A stretch of 24,755 nt of DNA, from assembly GCA_021822115.1 (NCBI GenBank), contig JAJZSA010000038.1, positions 1-24,755 of the forward strand, written 5' to 3'. Origin of the DNA: Pseudomonadota bacterium (GTDB lineage: Bacteria > Pseudomonadota > Gammaproteobacteria > Burkholderiales > Gallionellaceae). Below the pieces are notes generated by a model that worked only from the letters and a program-made list of their open reading frames with translations, was not told the origin of the DNA and did no database searches. Of this stretch, positions 1 to 12,892 are shown in pieces. Each line of letters begins with the position of its first letter. The stretch's first letter is position 1. The translations under genes and the position numbers were made by a program.

Positions 1-2
1 GC

Positions 3-179
3 AGCCGCCAGTCCTTCGGCGGCTACGGCATCCTGAATCTGCGCGTGAGCAAGGCGTTCGGCGAGCGTTACACGGTGTTCGCCGACCTGAACAACCTGAC
101 CGACCGGCGCTTCGACATGCCCTGGGGTTTCCGCGATCCGGGCTTCAACGCCTACGCCGGCCTGAATCTGGACTTCTGA
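3..179 (+). CDS. TonB-dependent outer-membrane receptor, C-terminal end (partial)
   Basis: The open frame enters from the left edge and stops at TGA 177-179. The visible 58 residues look like the last strands of a TonB-dependent receptor beta-barrel. They include a strand-like ILNLRVSKAFGERYTVFADL segment, an NNLTDRRFD turn (typical of these receptors, as in BtuB-like proteins), and a terminal alternating strand ending in phenylalanine (GLNLDF), the signature recognised by the outer-membrane assembly machinery. The substrate cannot be told from this fragment. The next gene starts 7 bases after the stop, so the receptor is probably co-transcribed with the YfiR-like protein, the hybrid kinase and the c-di-GMP protein. 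It may be the input of that signalling operon. Confidence 0.8.
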   Translation, partial: SRQSFGGYGILNLRVSKAFGERYTVFADLNNLTDRRFDMPWGFRDPGFNAYAGLNLDF

Positions 180-186
180 CACCCGC

Positions 187-707
187 ATGCCGACCTTGCG
201 CCATCTCCTCCTCACGCTCCTGCTGTGCAGCGGTCTGGTGCAGGCCAGCCAGGCCGAGGACGACCTCGCCCTCAAGGTCAAGGCGGCCTATGTGTTCCAC
301 CTCGTCAAATTCGTCGATTGGCCCGGCCTGCCGCCGGACAGTCTGCACATCTGCGTCACCGGCAGCGATGCCATGAGCGAAATGCTGGGCGAACTGGCCA
401 ACCGCCAGGTGAAGGACCGCACGCTCAGGATAGAACGCGGGGTGCCGTCCGACCTGGCCATCTGCCAGATACTGTTCATCGGTCGCGCCGAGAAGCAGTG
501 GTCGAGCCTGCTGAGCCGGGCGGGAGGCCTGCCTGTCCTCACCGTCAGCGACCTGGAGGATTTTGCGCGCAAGGGTGGCGTGGTCGGTTTCTACAGCGAG
601 GCCGGCAAGATCCGGCTGGAGATCAACCCGGACACCGCGCGCAAGGCCGAGCTGCGCATCAGCGCCAAGCTGATGGAAGTGGCCCGCACCGTTCCCGCCG
701 CACAGGA

Positions 708-711
<4 letters not shown>
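187..711 (+). CDS. YfiR-family periplasmic protein (DUF4154)
   Basis: A 174-residue protein with a signal peptide: charged start, leucine-rich core at residues 6-18, and a likely cleavage after Ala23 (SQA/ED). The mature part has the YfiR/HmsC pattern: KAAYVFHLVKFVDWP near residue 32, an ICVTG strand at 55-59, ICQILFIG at 92-99, and GGVVGF...KIRLEINPDTA near the end. In Pseudomonas, YfiR is a periplasmic, redox-sensitive repressor of the CHASE8-containing diguanylate cyclase YfiN. Cys56 and Cys93 could match one conserved disulfide of YfiR. The second cysteine pair seen in Pseudomonas is absent. The next gene encodes a CHASE8 kinase and overlaps this stop codon (ATGA), so this protein probably binds that sensor domain. 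The family call is firm; the partner is inferred from the operon. Confidence 0.88.
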
Positions 712-4541
<3,830 letters not shown>

Positions 4542-4543
4542 AC

Positions 4544-4549
4544 GAGGAG
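4544..4549 (+). promoter_or_regulatory. Ribosome binding site deciding the start of the GGDEF-EAL gene
   Basis: GAGGAG lies 6 bases ahead of the ATG at 4556. An in-frame ATG at 4538 overlaps the kinase stop (ATGA) but has only a weak GGGGA ahead of it. The stronger site favours the start at 4556; the alternative adds six residues. Confidence 0.6.
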
Positions 4550-4555
4550 ACTGAC

Positions 4556-7126
4556 ATGGACGGGACAAACGGCGACAGGCCCCGCGTGCTCATCGTGGAC
4601 GACGTGAAGGAGAACCTGCACGTGATGATGAACATCCTGCGCGAGCAGTACGCCATCATCGCTGCCACCAGCGGCAGCAAAGCGCTGGAGCTGGCGGCGC
4701 GCGCGCCGCAACCGGACGTGATCCTGCTCGACATCAAGATGCCGGACCTGGACGGTTATGAAGTGCTGCACAGGCTGAAGGCCAGCCCGGCGACGGCCGA
4801 CATCCCGGTCATCTTCGTCACCGCGCTGTCGGAATCGGCAGACGAGGCACGCGGGCTGAAGATGGGCGCGGCGGACTACATCACCAAGCCGGTCAATCCT
4901 GATCTGCTGCGGCTGCGCGTGCTGACGCAGCTGGAGCTGCGCCGTTACCGCCGCAAGCCGGTCCCGTCCGGCATACCCGGCATGCCGCAGAGCGCCCTCA
5001 GCATCCTGGTGGTGGACGATGTGCCGGAGAACATCCACGAGCTGATCAGCGTGCTCACCGACGAGTACCGCGTGCTGGTGGCGAACAACGGCGCCAAGGC
5101 CATCGAACTGGTGCAGAGCCCCTCCCCGCCCGACCTGGTGCTGCTCGACATCCTGATGCCGGAGATGGACGGCTACGAGGTATGCCGCCGCATCAAGGCC
5201 ACGCCGGAAGGCAACCGCATCCCCATCATCTTCGTCAGCGTGATCGACAGCACGGTGGACAAGGTCAAGGCCTTCTCCATCGGCGCTTCCGATTTCATCA
5301 CCAAGCCGTTCGACATCGACGAGGTGCGCGCCCGCGTGCACACCCATCTGGAGCTGAGCCGGCTGCAGCGCTATTTCGAGCAACAGGTCGAACAGCGCAC
5401 CCATTCCTTGCGTCAGGCCAACATCGAGCTGAACGAGAGCCGCGAAAAATACCGGGTGCTGACCGAGAGCATCAACGACGTGATCTGGGCAGCCGACGCG
5501 GAGACCCTGCGTTACCTGTATGTCAGCCCGTCCGTCACCGAGCTGAGCGGCTACACCCCGGAAGAAGTCATGGCCGGACCGTTCGAAACACTGTTGCAGC
5601 CCGAACAGGTGGGACGGGTCAAGGAGACCATCGCCCGCCACCTGTCCGAATTCAGGAACGGCCACAAGAAACCCGGCCATTTCCGCACCGAGGAAGTCGA
5701 ACTGAACGGCAAGGATGGCAGCAAGATCTGGACCGAGATCGTCACCAACTTCTACGCCAATCCGCAGTCCGGACGCATCGAGATCTTGGGCGTGACCCGT
5801 AACATCAACGAACGCAAAAAGGCTGAAGAACGCATCCGTTTCCTGGCCAACTTCGACCAGCTCACCGGCCTGCCCAATCGCGCCGAACTGCAGGTGCGCT
5901 TCCAGCATGCGCTGGAGCAATCACAGCGCAGCGGCAAACAACTGGCGCTGATGTACCTCGACATCGACCATTTCAAGAACATCAACGACACGCTGGGACA
6001 CACCTTCGGCGACCAGCTGCTGCTGGAGGTCGCCAAGCGGCTGCGCGCCGCCCTGCACGAGGAGGACACAGTGTCGCGCCAGGGCGGCGACGAATTCATC
6101 CTGGTGCTGCCCGGCATGAACGAGGATGGCGCCGCGCGCACCGCCAGCACCCTGATCGAGCTGATCTCCAGCCCGTTCACCATCGAAGGCCAGGAACTCA
6201 TCGTCACCCCTTCCATCGGCATCGCCATCTTCCCGCATGACGGCGGGGATTTCGAAGCGCTGCTGAAGAACGCAGACGCCGCGATGTACCGCGTCAAGCA
6301 GAGCGGGCACAACGCCTTCCGCTTCTTCGCTCAGGAGATGCAGGCACATTCTGCACGCACGCTGCAGCTGAGCAACGCGCTGCGCCACGCCCTGGCGCGC
6401 GGCGAGCTGCAGCTGTATTACCAGCCGCAGATCTCGCTGCATGACGACAGCGTGCTGGGGGCCGAGGTCCTGCTGCGCTGGCAGCACCCGGAGCTGGGCA
6501 TGGTCTCCCCCGCCGAGTTCATCCCCATCGCCGAAGACAGCGGCCAGATCATCCCGATCGGGGAATGGGTGATGCGTGCCGCAACGCGGCAGACAAAGGC
6601 GTGGATGGACGACGGGTTGCCACCCATGCTGATCGCGGTGAACCTGTCCGCCAACCAGTTCCGCCACCCCAACCTGCCCGAACTGGTCAGCCGCATCCTG
6701 GACGAGAGCGGCCTGCCGCACCAGCACCTGGAGCTGGAACTGACCGAAGCGGTGGCCATGGACGACCCGCAGGGCGCCATCGCCGTGATGGACCAGTTGC
6801 ACGAACAAGGCATCCGCATGTCCATCGACGATTTCGGCACCGGCTATTCCTCGCTCAGCTATCTGAAACGCTTCAAGGTGTACAAGCTGAAGATCGACCA
6901 GTCCTTCGTGCGCGACCTCACCGTGGACCCGGAGGATCAAGCCATCGTCACCGCGGTCATCAATATGGCAAAGGGCCTCGGCCTGCAGACCATCGCGGAA
7001 GGCGTGGAGACCGAAGGGCAACTGGAGTTCCTGCGCCGGCAGGGCTGTGACGAGATCCAGGGCTACTATTTCAGCAAACCGCTGCCCGCCGCAGAGTTTG
7101 AACGCTTTGTCCGGGCACGGTGCTGA
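4556..7126 (+). CDS. REC-REC-PAS-GGDEF-EAL cyclic-di-GMP regulator
   Basis: 856 residues from ATG 4556 (862 from ATG 4538). The protein is cytoplasmic with no membrane segment. Receiver 1 carries phospho-Asp59 (LLDIKMPDLDGYEV) and receiver 2 phospho-Asp198 (LLDILMPEMDGYEV). A coiled region and a PAS domain (about 300-420) follow. The GGDEF domain has an intact RQGGDEF (GGDEF at 510-514), so diguanylate cyclase activity is plausible. The inhibitory-site position reads HEED instead of RxxD, so product inhibition may be lost. The EAL domain reads EVL at 637-639, and the other phosphodiesterase elements are present: NLSANQF, ELELTE, DDFGTGYSSL, KLKID, AEGVETEGQ and QGYYFSKP. It can be read as a bifunctional c-di-GMP synthase/hydrolase under phosphorelay control. 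The partner is presumably the upstream hybrid kinase, whose Hpt could phosphorylate either receiver. Which activity dominates cannot be seen. Confidence 0.92.
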   Translation: MDGTNGDRPRVLIVDDVKENLHVMMNILREQYAIIAATSGSKALELAARAPQPDVILLDIKMPDLDGYEVLHRLKASPATADIPVIFVTALSESADEARGLKMGAADYITKPVNPDLLRLRVLTQLELRRYRRKPVPSGIPGMPQSALSILVVDDVPENIHELISVLTDEYRVLVANNGAKAIELVQSPSPPDLVLLDILMPEMDGYEVCRRIKATPEGNRIPIIFVSVIDSTVDKVKAFSIGASDFITKPFDIDEVRARVHTHLELSRLQRYFEQQVEQRTHSLRQANIELNESREKYRVLTESINDVIWAADAETLRYLYVSPSVTELSGYTPEEVMAGPFETLLQPEQVGRVKETIARHLSEFRNGHKKPGHFRTEEVELNGKDGSKIWTEIVTNFYANPQSGRIEILGVTRNINERKKAEERIRFLANFDQLTGLPNRAELQVRFQHALEQSQRSGKQLALMYLDIDHFKNINDTLGHTFGDQLLLEVAKRLRAALHEEDTVSRQGGDEFILVLPGMNEDGAARTASTLIELISSPFTIEGQELIVTPSIGIAIFPHDGGDFEALLKNADAAMYRVKQSGHNAFRFFAQEMQAHSARTLQLSNALRHALARGELQLYYQPQISLHDDSVLGAEVLLRWQHPELGMVSPAEFIPIAEDSGQIIPIGEWVMRAATRQTKAWMDDGLPPMLIAVNLSANQFRHPNLPELVSRILDESGLPHQHLELELTEAVAMDDPQGAIAVMDQLHEQGIRMSIDDFGTGYSSLSYLKRFKVYKLKIDQSFVRDLTVDPEDQAIVTAVINMAKGLGLQTIAEGVETEGQLEFLRRQGCDEIQGYYFSKPLPAAEFERFVRARC

Positions 7127-7138
7127 GCACACGCGACC

Positions 7139-8029
7139 TTAGCAGCGCGACGTCTCTTCGGCGTGTATCCGGACCGAGAGCAGCGTCGCCGAGACGATGA
7201 GCGCCGCGCCCGCCCATTCGCGCCAGTCCATGCGCTCGCCAGCCAGCACCCAGGCGGCGGCGGCGGCGACCACCAGCTCGAACAGGAACAGCACCACGGC
7301 ACGGTTCGCCGCGAGATGGGTGACGCCGTACTGCACCGCGAAACTGGTGGCACACAACACCGCCCCCAGCAGCAGCAGCATCGACCATGAGGCCGACGAA
7401 ACAGCGGCCAGCTGTCCGGCAAGACCGCCCTGCCACCACAGGAATGGCAGGGTCAACAGCAGGGTGCCCAGCCACAGGCTGAACGACTTCACCTCCACCG
7501 AGAGATGCGCGGAACGGCGCGAGACGACATTGGAGAGCGCAAAGCCCATGCCGGCGGACAACCCCAGCCATTCCGAGATGTTCTGCGGGACAGGCAGGCC
7601 CAGCTCCGGCGTCCACAGCATGACCACCGCCCCGCCCAACGACAGCGCGACGATGGCATAGCCGTAGCGATCGAGGCGCTCCCCCAGCAGCCAGCGCGAG
7701 AACAGCACGGTCCACACCGGCGCCAGATAGAACAGCAACAGCACACGCATCACCTCGCCCTGCAGCATGCCCAGCACATAGCCGAGATTGGCCCAGCCTG
7801 CGCTGAACACCAGCAACAGCGCCCAGCCGCCCAGTGATGCGCGTTCGCGCCACAGGCGCGGCAGGATGAACGCGCCGCACAACATGGCGAAGGCATAGGT
7901 GAGGCCGGTCGCCAGTGCACCGGAGACGCCGGCTTCCTGCAACAGACGGTAGGGATACCAGATCAATCCCCACACCAGGGCACCGCTCAGCACGCCGGCA
8001 ACCGGCAAGACATTTCGTTTTGTTGGCAC
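7139..8029 (-). CDS. DMT-superfamily (EamA) transporter
   Basis: About 296 residues from a GTG codon at 8029-8027, preceded by a purine-rich GAGGGCGGGCGG stretch; no better in-frame start was found. The open frame continues upstream only as a shadow of dapC. The protein is almost entirely hydrophobic, with about ten membrane helices in two repeats. It opens with VLSGALVWGLIWYPYRLLQE, has the glycine/alanine-rich helices of EamA proteins, and carries the repeat-end motif LLFYLAPVWTVLFSRWLLGERL, echoed near the C-terminus by VLFLFELVVAAAAAWVLAGERM. Members of this superfamily export metabolites or amino acids across the inner membrane; the substrate cannot be inferred here. It is convergent with the GGDEF-EAL gene (12-base gap) and divergent from dapC. 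Confidence 0.85.
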   Translation of the reverse strand: MPTKRNVLPVAGVLSGALVWGLIWYPYRLLQEAGVSGALATGLTYAFAMLCGAFILPRLWRERASLGGWALLLVFSAGWANLGYVLGMLQGEVMRVLLLFYLAPVWTVLFSRWLLGERLDRYGYAIVALSLGGAVVMLWTPELGLPVPQNISEWLGLSAGMGFALSNVVSRRSAHLSVEVKSFSLWLGTLLLTLPFLWWQGGLAGQLAAVSSASWSMLLLLGAVLCATSFAVQYGVTHLAANRAVVLFLFELVVAAAAAWVLAGERMDWREWAGAALIVSATLLSVRIHAEETSRC

Positions 8030-8047
8030 CCGCCCGCCCTCTATAAT
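8020..8047 (+). promoter_or_regulatory. Probable sigma-70 promoter of dapC
   Basis: TATAAT at 8042-8047 is a perfect -10 element. TTGTTG at 8020-8025 is a fair -35 with a 16-base spacer. Transcription would start near 8054, only about 18 bases before the dapC ATG. The -35 lies inside the first codons of the divergent transporter gene. The match is by eye; no start site is known. Confidence 0.55.
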
Positions 8048-8071
8048 GCGCGCTCTTTCGCGCGTTGCGTT

Positions 8072-9274
8072 ATGCACATGAATCCAGACCTGAACAAACT
8101 GCAACCCTACCCGTTCCAGAAGCTGTCCCAGCTGTTCGGCCAAGTCACGCCGAATGCCGCCCTGAAACCCATCGCGCTGCACATCGGCGAACCCAAACAC
8201 GAGACCCCGGCCTTCATCAAGGAAGCGCTCGTGCAGGGACTGGACGGACTGGCGAATTATCCCACAACCATCGGTAGCGACGCGCTGCGCAATGCCATCA
8301 CACAATGGCTGGCACGCCGCTACGACATCGCCGTGCCCGATGCCAAGACGCAGGTGTTGCCGGTGAACGGCAGCCGCGAAGCGCTGTTCGCCTTCGCCCA
8401 GGCAGTGATCGACCGCAGCCGACCGGATCCAGTGGTGGTCTGTCCCAACCCGTTCTACCAGATCTACGAAGGCGCAGCCCTGCTCGCCGGTGCCACACCG
8501 CACTTCCTCAACACCCTGCCGGAAGACGGCTTCGCGCTGAATCTAGCGCAGCTGCCGGAAGCGGTCTGGCAACGCACACAGCTCATCTACGTGTGCTCGC
8601 CGGGCAACCCCAACGGCCGCGTGATGCCGCTGGCCGAATGGCAAACGCTGTTCGAGATGAGTGATCGCTACGGTTTCGTGATCGCGGCGGATGAATGCTA
8701 TTCCGAGATCTACTTCGGCGACGACCAGCCGCTGGGTGCCTTGCAGGCGGCGCAGCAACTGGGACGCGGCGACTATAAGAACTTGGTGGTGTTCTCTAGC
8801 CTGTCCAAGCGCTCCAACGTGCCCGGCCTGCGTTCCGGCTTCGTGGCGGGCGATGCGAAGATACTGGAGAAGTTCGCGCTGTACCGCACTTATCATGGCT
8901 GTGCGATGAACCCGGCGGTACAGGCGGCCACCATCGCCGCCTGGAACGACGAGGCGCATGTGGCCGAGAACCGCCGCTTGTATGCGGAGAAGTTCGAGCG
9001 CGTCATCACCCTGCTCGCTCCGCTGCTGCCGGTAGAGAAACCGGATGCCGGCTTCTATCTGTGGATACGCACCCCCATCGCCGATACCGATTTCGCGCAA
9101 CAGTTGTACCGCGACTATAATGTGTCGGTGCTGCCCGGCAGCTTCCTGGCGCGCGAGGCGCACGGGAGCAACCCGGGCGCGAACTTCATCCGTCTGGCGC
9201 TGGTCGCCGGCCTGGACGAGACGCTGGAAGCCGCACAACGCATCGCCGCATTCACTTCAAAACTCAAACAATAG
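8072..9274 (+). CDS. dapC: Succinyldiaminopimelate aminotransferase DapC
   Basis: 400 residues from ATG 8072 (a second ATG at 8078 gives 398). No clear ribosome binding site precedes either. It is a fold-type I, PLP-dependent aminotransferase: [13 protein letters not shown] at the N-terminus, an SRE(A)LF-type motif ([12 protein letters not shown]), [36 protein letters not shown], the PLP-lysine in [16 protein letters not shown] (Lys246), and a C-terminal FIRLAL with its substrate arginine. This set matches the proteobacterial DapC group. It transfers an amino group from glutamate to N-succinyl-2-amino-6-ketopimelate in lysine and meso-diaminopimelate synthesis. dapD follows after 8 bases, and dapE lies downstream, which supports the call over a generic class I/II aminotransferase. 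Confidence 0.93.
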   Translation: MHMNPDLNKLQPYPFQKLSQLFGQVTPNAALKPIALHIGEPKHETPAFIKEALVQGLDGLANYPTTIGSDALRNAITQWLARRYDIAVPDAKTQVLPVNGSREALFAFAQAVIDRSRPDPVVVCPNPFYQIYEGAALLAGATPHFLNTLPEDGFALNLAQLPEAVWQRTQLIYVCSPGNPNGRVMPLAEWQTLFEMSDRYGFVIAADECYSEIYFGDDQPLGALQAAQQLGRGDYKNLVVFSSLSKRSNVPGLRSGFVAGDAKILEKFALYRTYHGCAMNPAVQAATIAAWNDEAHVAENRRLYAEKFERVITLLAPLLPVEKPDAGFYLWIRTPIADTDFAQQLYRDYNVSVLPGSFLAREAHGSNPGANFIRLALVAGLDETLEAAQRIAAFTSKLKQ

Positions 9275-9282
9275 GAAAGACC

Positions 9283-10104
9283 ATGCCACTCTTGCAGAAG
9301 ACCATCGAAGAAGCCTTTGAACGCCGCGCCGAGATCACCCCGCGCAACGTGGACGCGCAGCTCAAGGAAGCGATCAACACCGTGATCGAGTATCTCGACC
9401 AGGGCAAGCTGCGCGTGGCCGAGAAGATCGACGGCCAGTGGGTCACCCACCAGTGGGTCAAGAAGGCCGTGCTGCTGTCCTTCCGCATCGAAGACAACGC
9501 CTTCATCAAGGGCGGTTTCACCAACTACTTCGACAAGGTGCCGTCCAAGTTCGCCGACTACAACTCCAAGGAATTCCGCGAAGGCGGCTTCCGCGTGGTG
9601 CCGCCGGCTGCCGCACGCCGCGGCGCCTACATCGCCAAGAACGTGGTGCTGATGCCCTCCTACGTGAACATCGGCGGCTACGTCGATGAAGGCACCATGG
9701 TCGACACCTGGGCCACCGTCGGCTCCTGCGCGCAGATCGGCAAGAACGTGCACCTGTCCGGCGGCGTCGGTATCGGCGGTGTGCTGGAACCGGTGCAGGC
9801 CAACCCCACCATCATCGAAGACAACTGCTTCATCGGCGCGCGCTCGGAAGTGGTCGAGGGCGTGATCGTGGAAGAAGGTTCGGTCATCTCCATGGGCGTG
9901 TTCATCGGTCAATCCACCAAGATCCTCGACCGCGAGACCGGCGAAGTGTTCTACGGCCGCGTGCCCGCCGGCTCCGTGGTGGTGTCCGGCAGCATGCCGT
10001 CCAAGGATGGCAGCTACAGCCTCTACTGCGCCGTGATCGTGAAGAAGGTGGATGCCAAGACCTTGGGCAAGGTCGGCATCAACGAACTGCTGCGCGGAAT
10101 CTAG
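9283..10104 (+). CDS. dapD: Tetrahydrodipicolinate N-succinyltransferase DapD
   Basis: 273 residues, the usual length. The ATG is preceded by AGGAAAG. It has a helical N-terminal domain ([18 protein letters not shown]) and the left-handed beta-helix of hexapeptide acyltransferases ([73 protein letters not shown]). The C-terminal [24 protein letters not shown] is typical of DapD. In the cytoplasm it succinylates tetrahydrodipicolinate using succinyl-CoA, supplying the substrate of DapC, its operon neighbour 8 bases upstream. Nothing is missing from the family pattern. Confidence 0.97.
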   Translation: MPLLQKTIEEAFERRAEITPRNVDAQLKEAINTVIEYLDQGKLRVAEKIDGQWVTHQWVKKAVLLSFRIEDNAFIKGGFTNYFDKVPSKFADYNSKEFREGGFRVVPPAAARRGAYIAKNVVLMPSYVNIGGYVDEGTMVDTWATVGSCAQIGKNVHLSGGVGIGGVLEPVQANPTIIEDNCFIGARSEVVEGVIVEEGSVISMGVFIGQSTKILDRETGEVFYGRVPAGSVVVSGSMPSKDGSYSLYCAVIVKKVDAKTLGKVGINELLRGI

Positions 10105-10105
10105 T

Positions 10106-10172
10106 CAGGATTGGGGATCTAGGATTTGGGATTTAGCCACCCCAAATCCTAATTCCAAAATCCTAAATCCTG
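10106..10172. repeat. AT-rich inverted repeat of GGATTTGGG-like units
   Basis: A 67-base segment between dapD and pilU is built from variants of GGATTT/GGGATT on the left (CAGGATTGGGGATCTAGG...) and their complements on the right (...CCTAAATCCTG). It can fold into a long imperfect hairpin. Its base composition is far lower in GC than its surroundings. It ends just before the pilU ribosome binding site (GAGGTG, 10180-10185). It could act as a terminator-like or mRNA-end structure, or be a dispersed intergenic repeat. The window holds only one copy, so dispersal cannot be shown. Confidence 0.7.
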
Positions 10173-10190
10173 CCGTTACGAGGTGAACCC

Positions 10191-11363
10191 ATGATCGTCT
10201 CTCCGTTGCTGCAACTGGCTGCCGACAAACAGGCATCCGACCTGTTCTTCTCCGCCGGCGCGCCGATCAACATCAAGATCAACGGCATCGTGATGCCGGT
10301 CAACCAGCAGATTCTCACCGATGCGCAGATCAAGCAGATCGCGTATGAACTGATGACGCCGGAGCAGATCGCCGATTTCGAGATGCATATGGAGATGAAC
10401 TTCTCCTACCGTGTGCCCAAGGTCGGCAACTTCCGCGTCAACGTGTTCCGCCAGCGCGGCACGCATGCGGTGGTGATCCGTCACGTGCGCAACCAGATTC
10501 AGAGCTTCGAAGATCTGCATCTGCCGCCGGTGCTCAAGGAACTCATCATGGAAAAGCGCGGCCTGGTGCTGATGGTGGGTGCCACCGGCTCCGGTAAATC
10601 GACCACGCTGGCAGCGATGATCGAGCACCGCAACCAGACGCAGAGCGGCCACATCCTGACCATCGAAGACCCGCTGGAATACCTGTTCCATCACGGCAAG
10701 TCGCTGGTCAACCAGCGCGAGATCGGCACCGACACCGAGGATTATGGCAATGCGCTGATCTCGGCGATGCGCGAAGCGCCGGACGTGCTGATGATCGGCG
10801 AGATTCGCGACCGCGACACGCTCAAGCATGCGCTGATCTTCGCCCAGACCGGCCACCTGTGCCTGTCCACGCTGCATGCCAACAACAGCTACCACGCGTT
10901 GAACCGCATCGTGAACTTCTTCCCCTACGATGCGCGCCAGAGCGTGCTGTCCGACCTGTCGATGTGTTTGCGTGCGGTGATCTCGCAACGTCTGGTACGC
11001 AATGTGGAAGGCAAGCAAGTACCGGCAGTGGAAGTGCTGCTCAACTCGGCACTGATCGCCGACCTGATCAAGAACGACCAGATCGAGAAGGTGCGCGAGG
11101 CCATCGAACAAAGCGTCTCCCAAGGCTCGCAGACCTTCGAACAGGCGTTGTACAAACTATTCAAGAGCGGCCAGATCAGCAAGGAAGAAGCGCTGAAGAA
11201 CGCCGACTCGGCCAGCAACCTGTCCTCGCTCATCGATTACTCGGTGACCAGCAAGGTCAAGGCCTTCGATACCGGCAAGCATGAGGCCGCCAACCCCGCG
11301 CAAGCTGCGGCCAATTTCGACGGCATCAAACTCAACATCGAACTCCCCGGCAACGAACACTGA
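10191..11363 (+). CDS. pilU: PilT/PilU-family twitching motility ATPase, PilU-like
   Basis: 390 residues; GAGGTG lies 5 bases before the ATG. It has an N-terminal PAS-like domain (SDLFFSAGAPINIKINGIVMPV), then the secretion-ATPase core: Walker A GATGSGKST (Lys136), the Asp-box TIEDPLEYLF, Walker B VLMIGEIRD, and the His-box GHLCLSTLHANN. ISQRLVRN follows. Length and N-terminus fit PilU, the accessory retraction ATPase of type IV pili, better than PilT. PilT is usually shorter and normally carries an AIRNLIRE motif, which is not seen here. It would power pilus retraction at the cytoplasmic base together with PilT. No other pilus gene is in the window; it sits between dapD and a yffB-like gene, and its stop overlaps the next start (TGATG). 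Confidence 0.88.
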   Translation: MIVSPLLQLAADKQASDLFFSAGAPINIKINGIVMPVNQQILTDAQIKQIAYELMTPEQIADFEMHMEMNFSYRVPKVGNFRVNVFRQRGTHAVVIRHVRNQIQSFEDLHLPPVLKELIMEKRGLVLMVGATGSGKSTTLAAMIEHRNQTQSGHILTIEDPLEYLFHHGKSLVNQREIGTDTEDYGNALISAMREAPDVLMIGEIRDRDTLKHALIFAQTGHLCLSTLHANNSYHALNRIVNFFPYDARQSVLSDLSMCLRAVISQRLVRNVEGKQVPAVEVLLNSALIADLIKNDQIEKVREAIEQSVSQGSQTFEQALYKLFKSGQISKEEALKNADSASNLSSLIDYSVTSKVKAFDTGKHEAANPAQAAANFDGIKLNIELPGNEH

Positions 11364-11710
11364 TGAAACTGTACGGCATCCCCAACTGCGACACCGTGAA
11401 GAAGGCCCGCAAGGCACTGGCCGAACGCGGCGTCGACTACGAGTTCCACGACTTCAAGAAACACGGCGTGAGCGCAGCTTTGCTCGGCGGCTGGTTGCAG
11501 CAGGTCGGCTGGAAGAAGCTGTTGAAGAAGACCGGCCCCACTTGGGGCAAGCTGCCGCAGGAAGTGAAAGACTCGATCCAGGACGATGCTTCTGTCCTCG
11601 CCCTGATGCTGCAACACCCCAACGTCATCAAACGCCCCGTGCTGGAACAGGACGGCAAGGTGCTGGCCACCGGCTATGACGAGCACGAATACCAGAACCT
11701 CCCGCTCTGA
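11363..11710 (+). CDS. ArsC/Spx-family reductase-like protein (YffB-like)
   Basis: 115 residues; the ATG shares a base with the pilU stop. The thioredoxin-like ArsC fold is recognisable: LYGIPNCDTVKKARKAL with a single active-site-like Cys9 and no second cysteine in a CXXC, then YEFHDFKKHGV, LKKTGPTWGKLP, and a C-terminal LMLQHPNVIKRPVLEQDGKVLATGYDE. The HPNVIKRP segment is the ArsC/YffB signature around the substrate arginine. E. coli yffB also lies immediately upstream of dapE, as this gene does, so a YffB orthologue is likely. YffB-type proteins are probably glutathione-dependent thiol reductases. A true arsenate reductase is less likely because there is no ars context. Confidence 0.85.
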   Translation: MKLYGIPNCDTVKKARKALAERGVDYEFHDFKKHGVSAALLGGWLQQVGWKKLLKKTGPTWGKLPQEVKDSIQDDASVLALMLQHPNVIKRPVLEQDGKVLATGYDEHEYQNLPL

Positions 11711-11724
11711 ACCGCACGGTTCAG
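11707..11724 (+). repeat. Perfect inverted repeat across the yffB-like stop codon
   Basis: CTGAACCG and CGGTTCAG are separated by CA and form a short hairpin that includes the TGA stop (11708-11710). No T-run follows, so it is not a classical terminator. It lies 25 bases ahead of the dapE start. Confidence 0.5.
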
Positions 11725-11731
11725 CCCATAA

Positions 11732-12883
<1,152 letters not shown>

Positions 12884-12892
12884 GGAGCCGCC

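Noticed and set aside
225..707. Upstream extension of the kinase frame
   Set aside because: It overlaps the whole YfiR-like gene in another frame and reads as arginine/glycine/proline-rich shadow; the ATGA start at 708 fits the operon.
8030..8503. Extended N-terminus for the minus-strand transporter
   Set aside because: The extra residues are antisense to dapC and hydrophilic; the membrane protein starts at GTG 8029.
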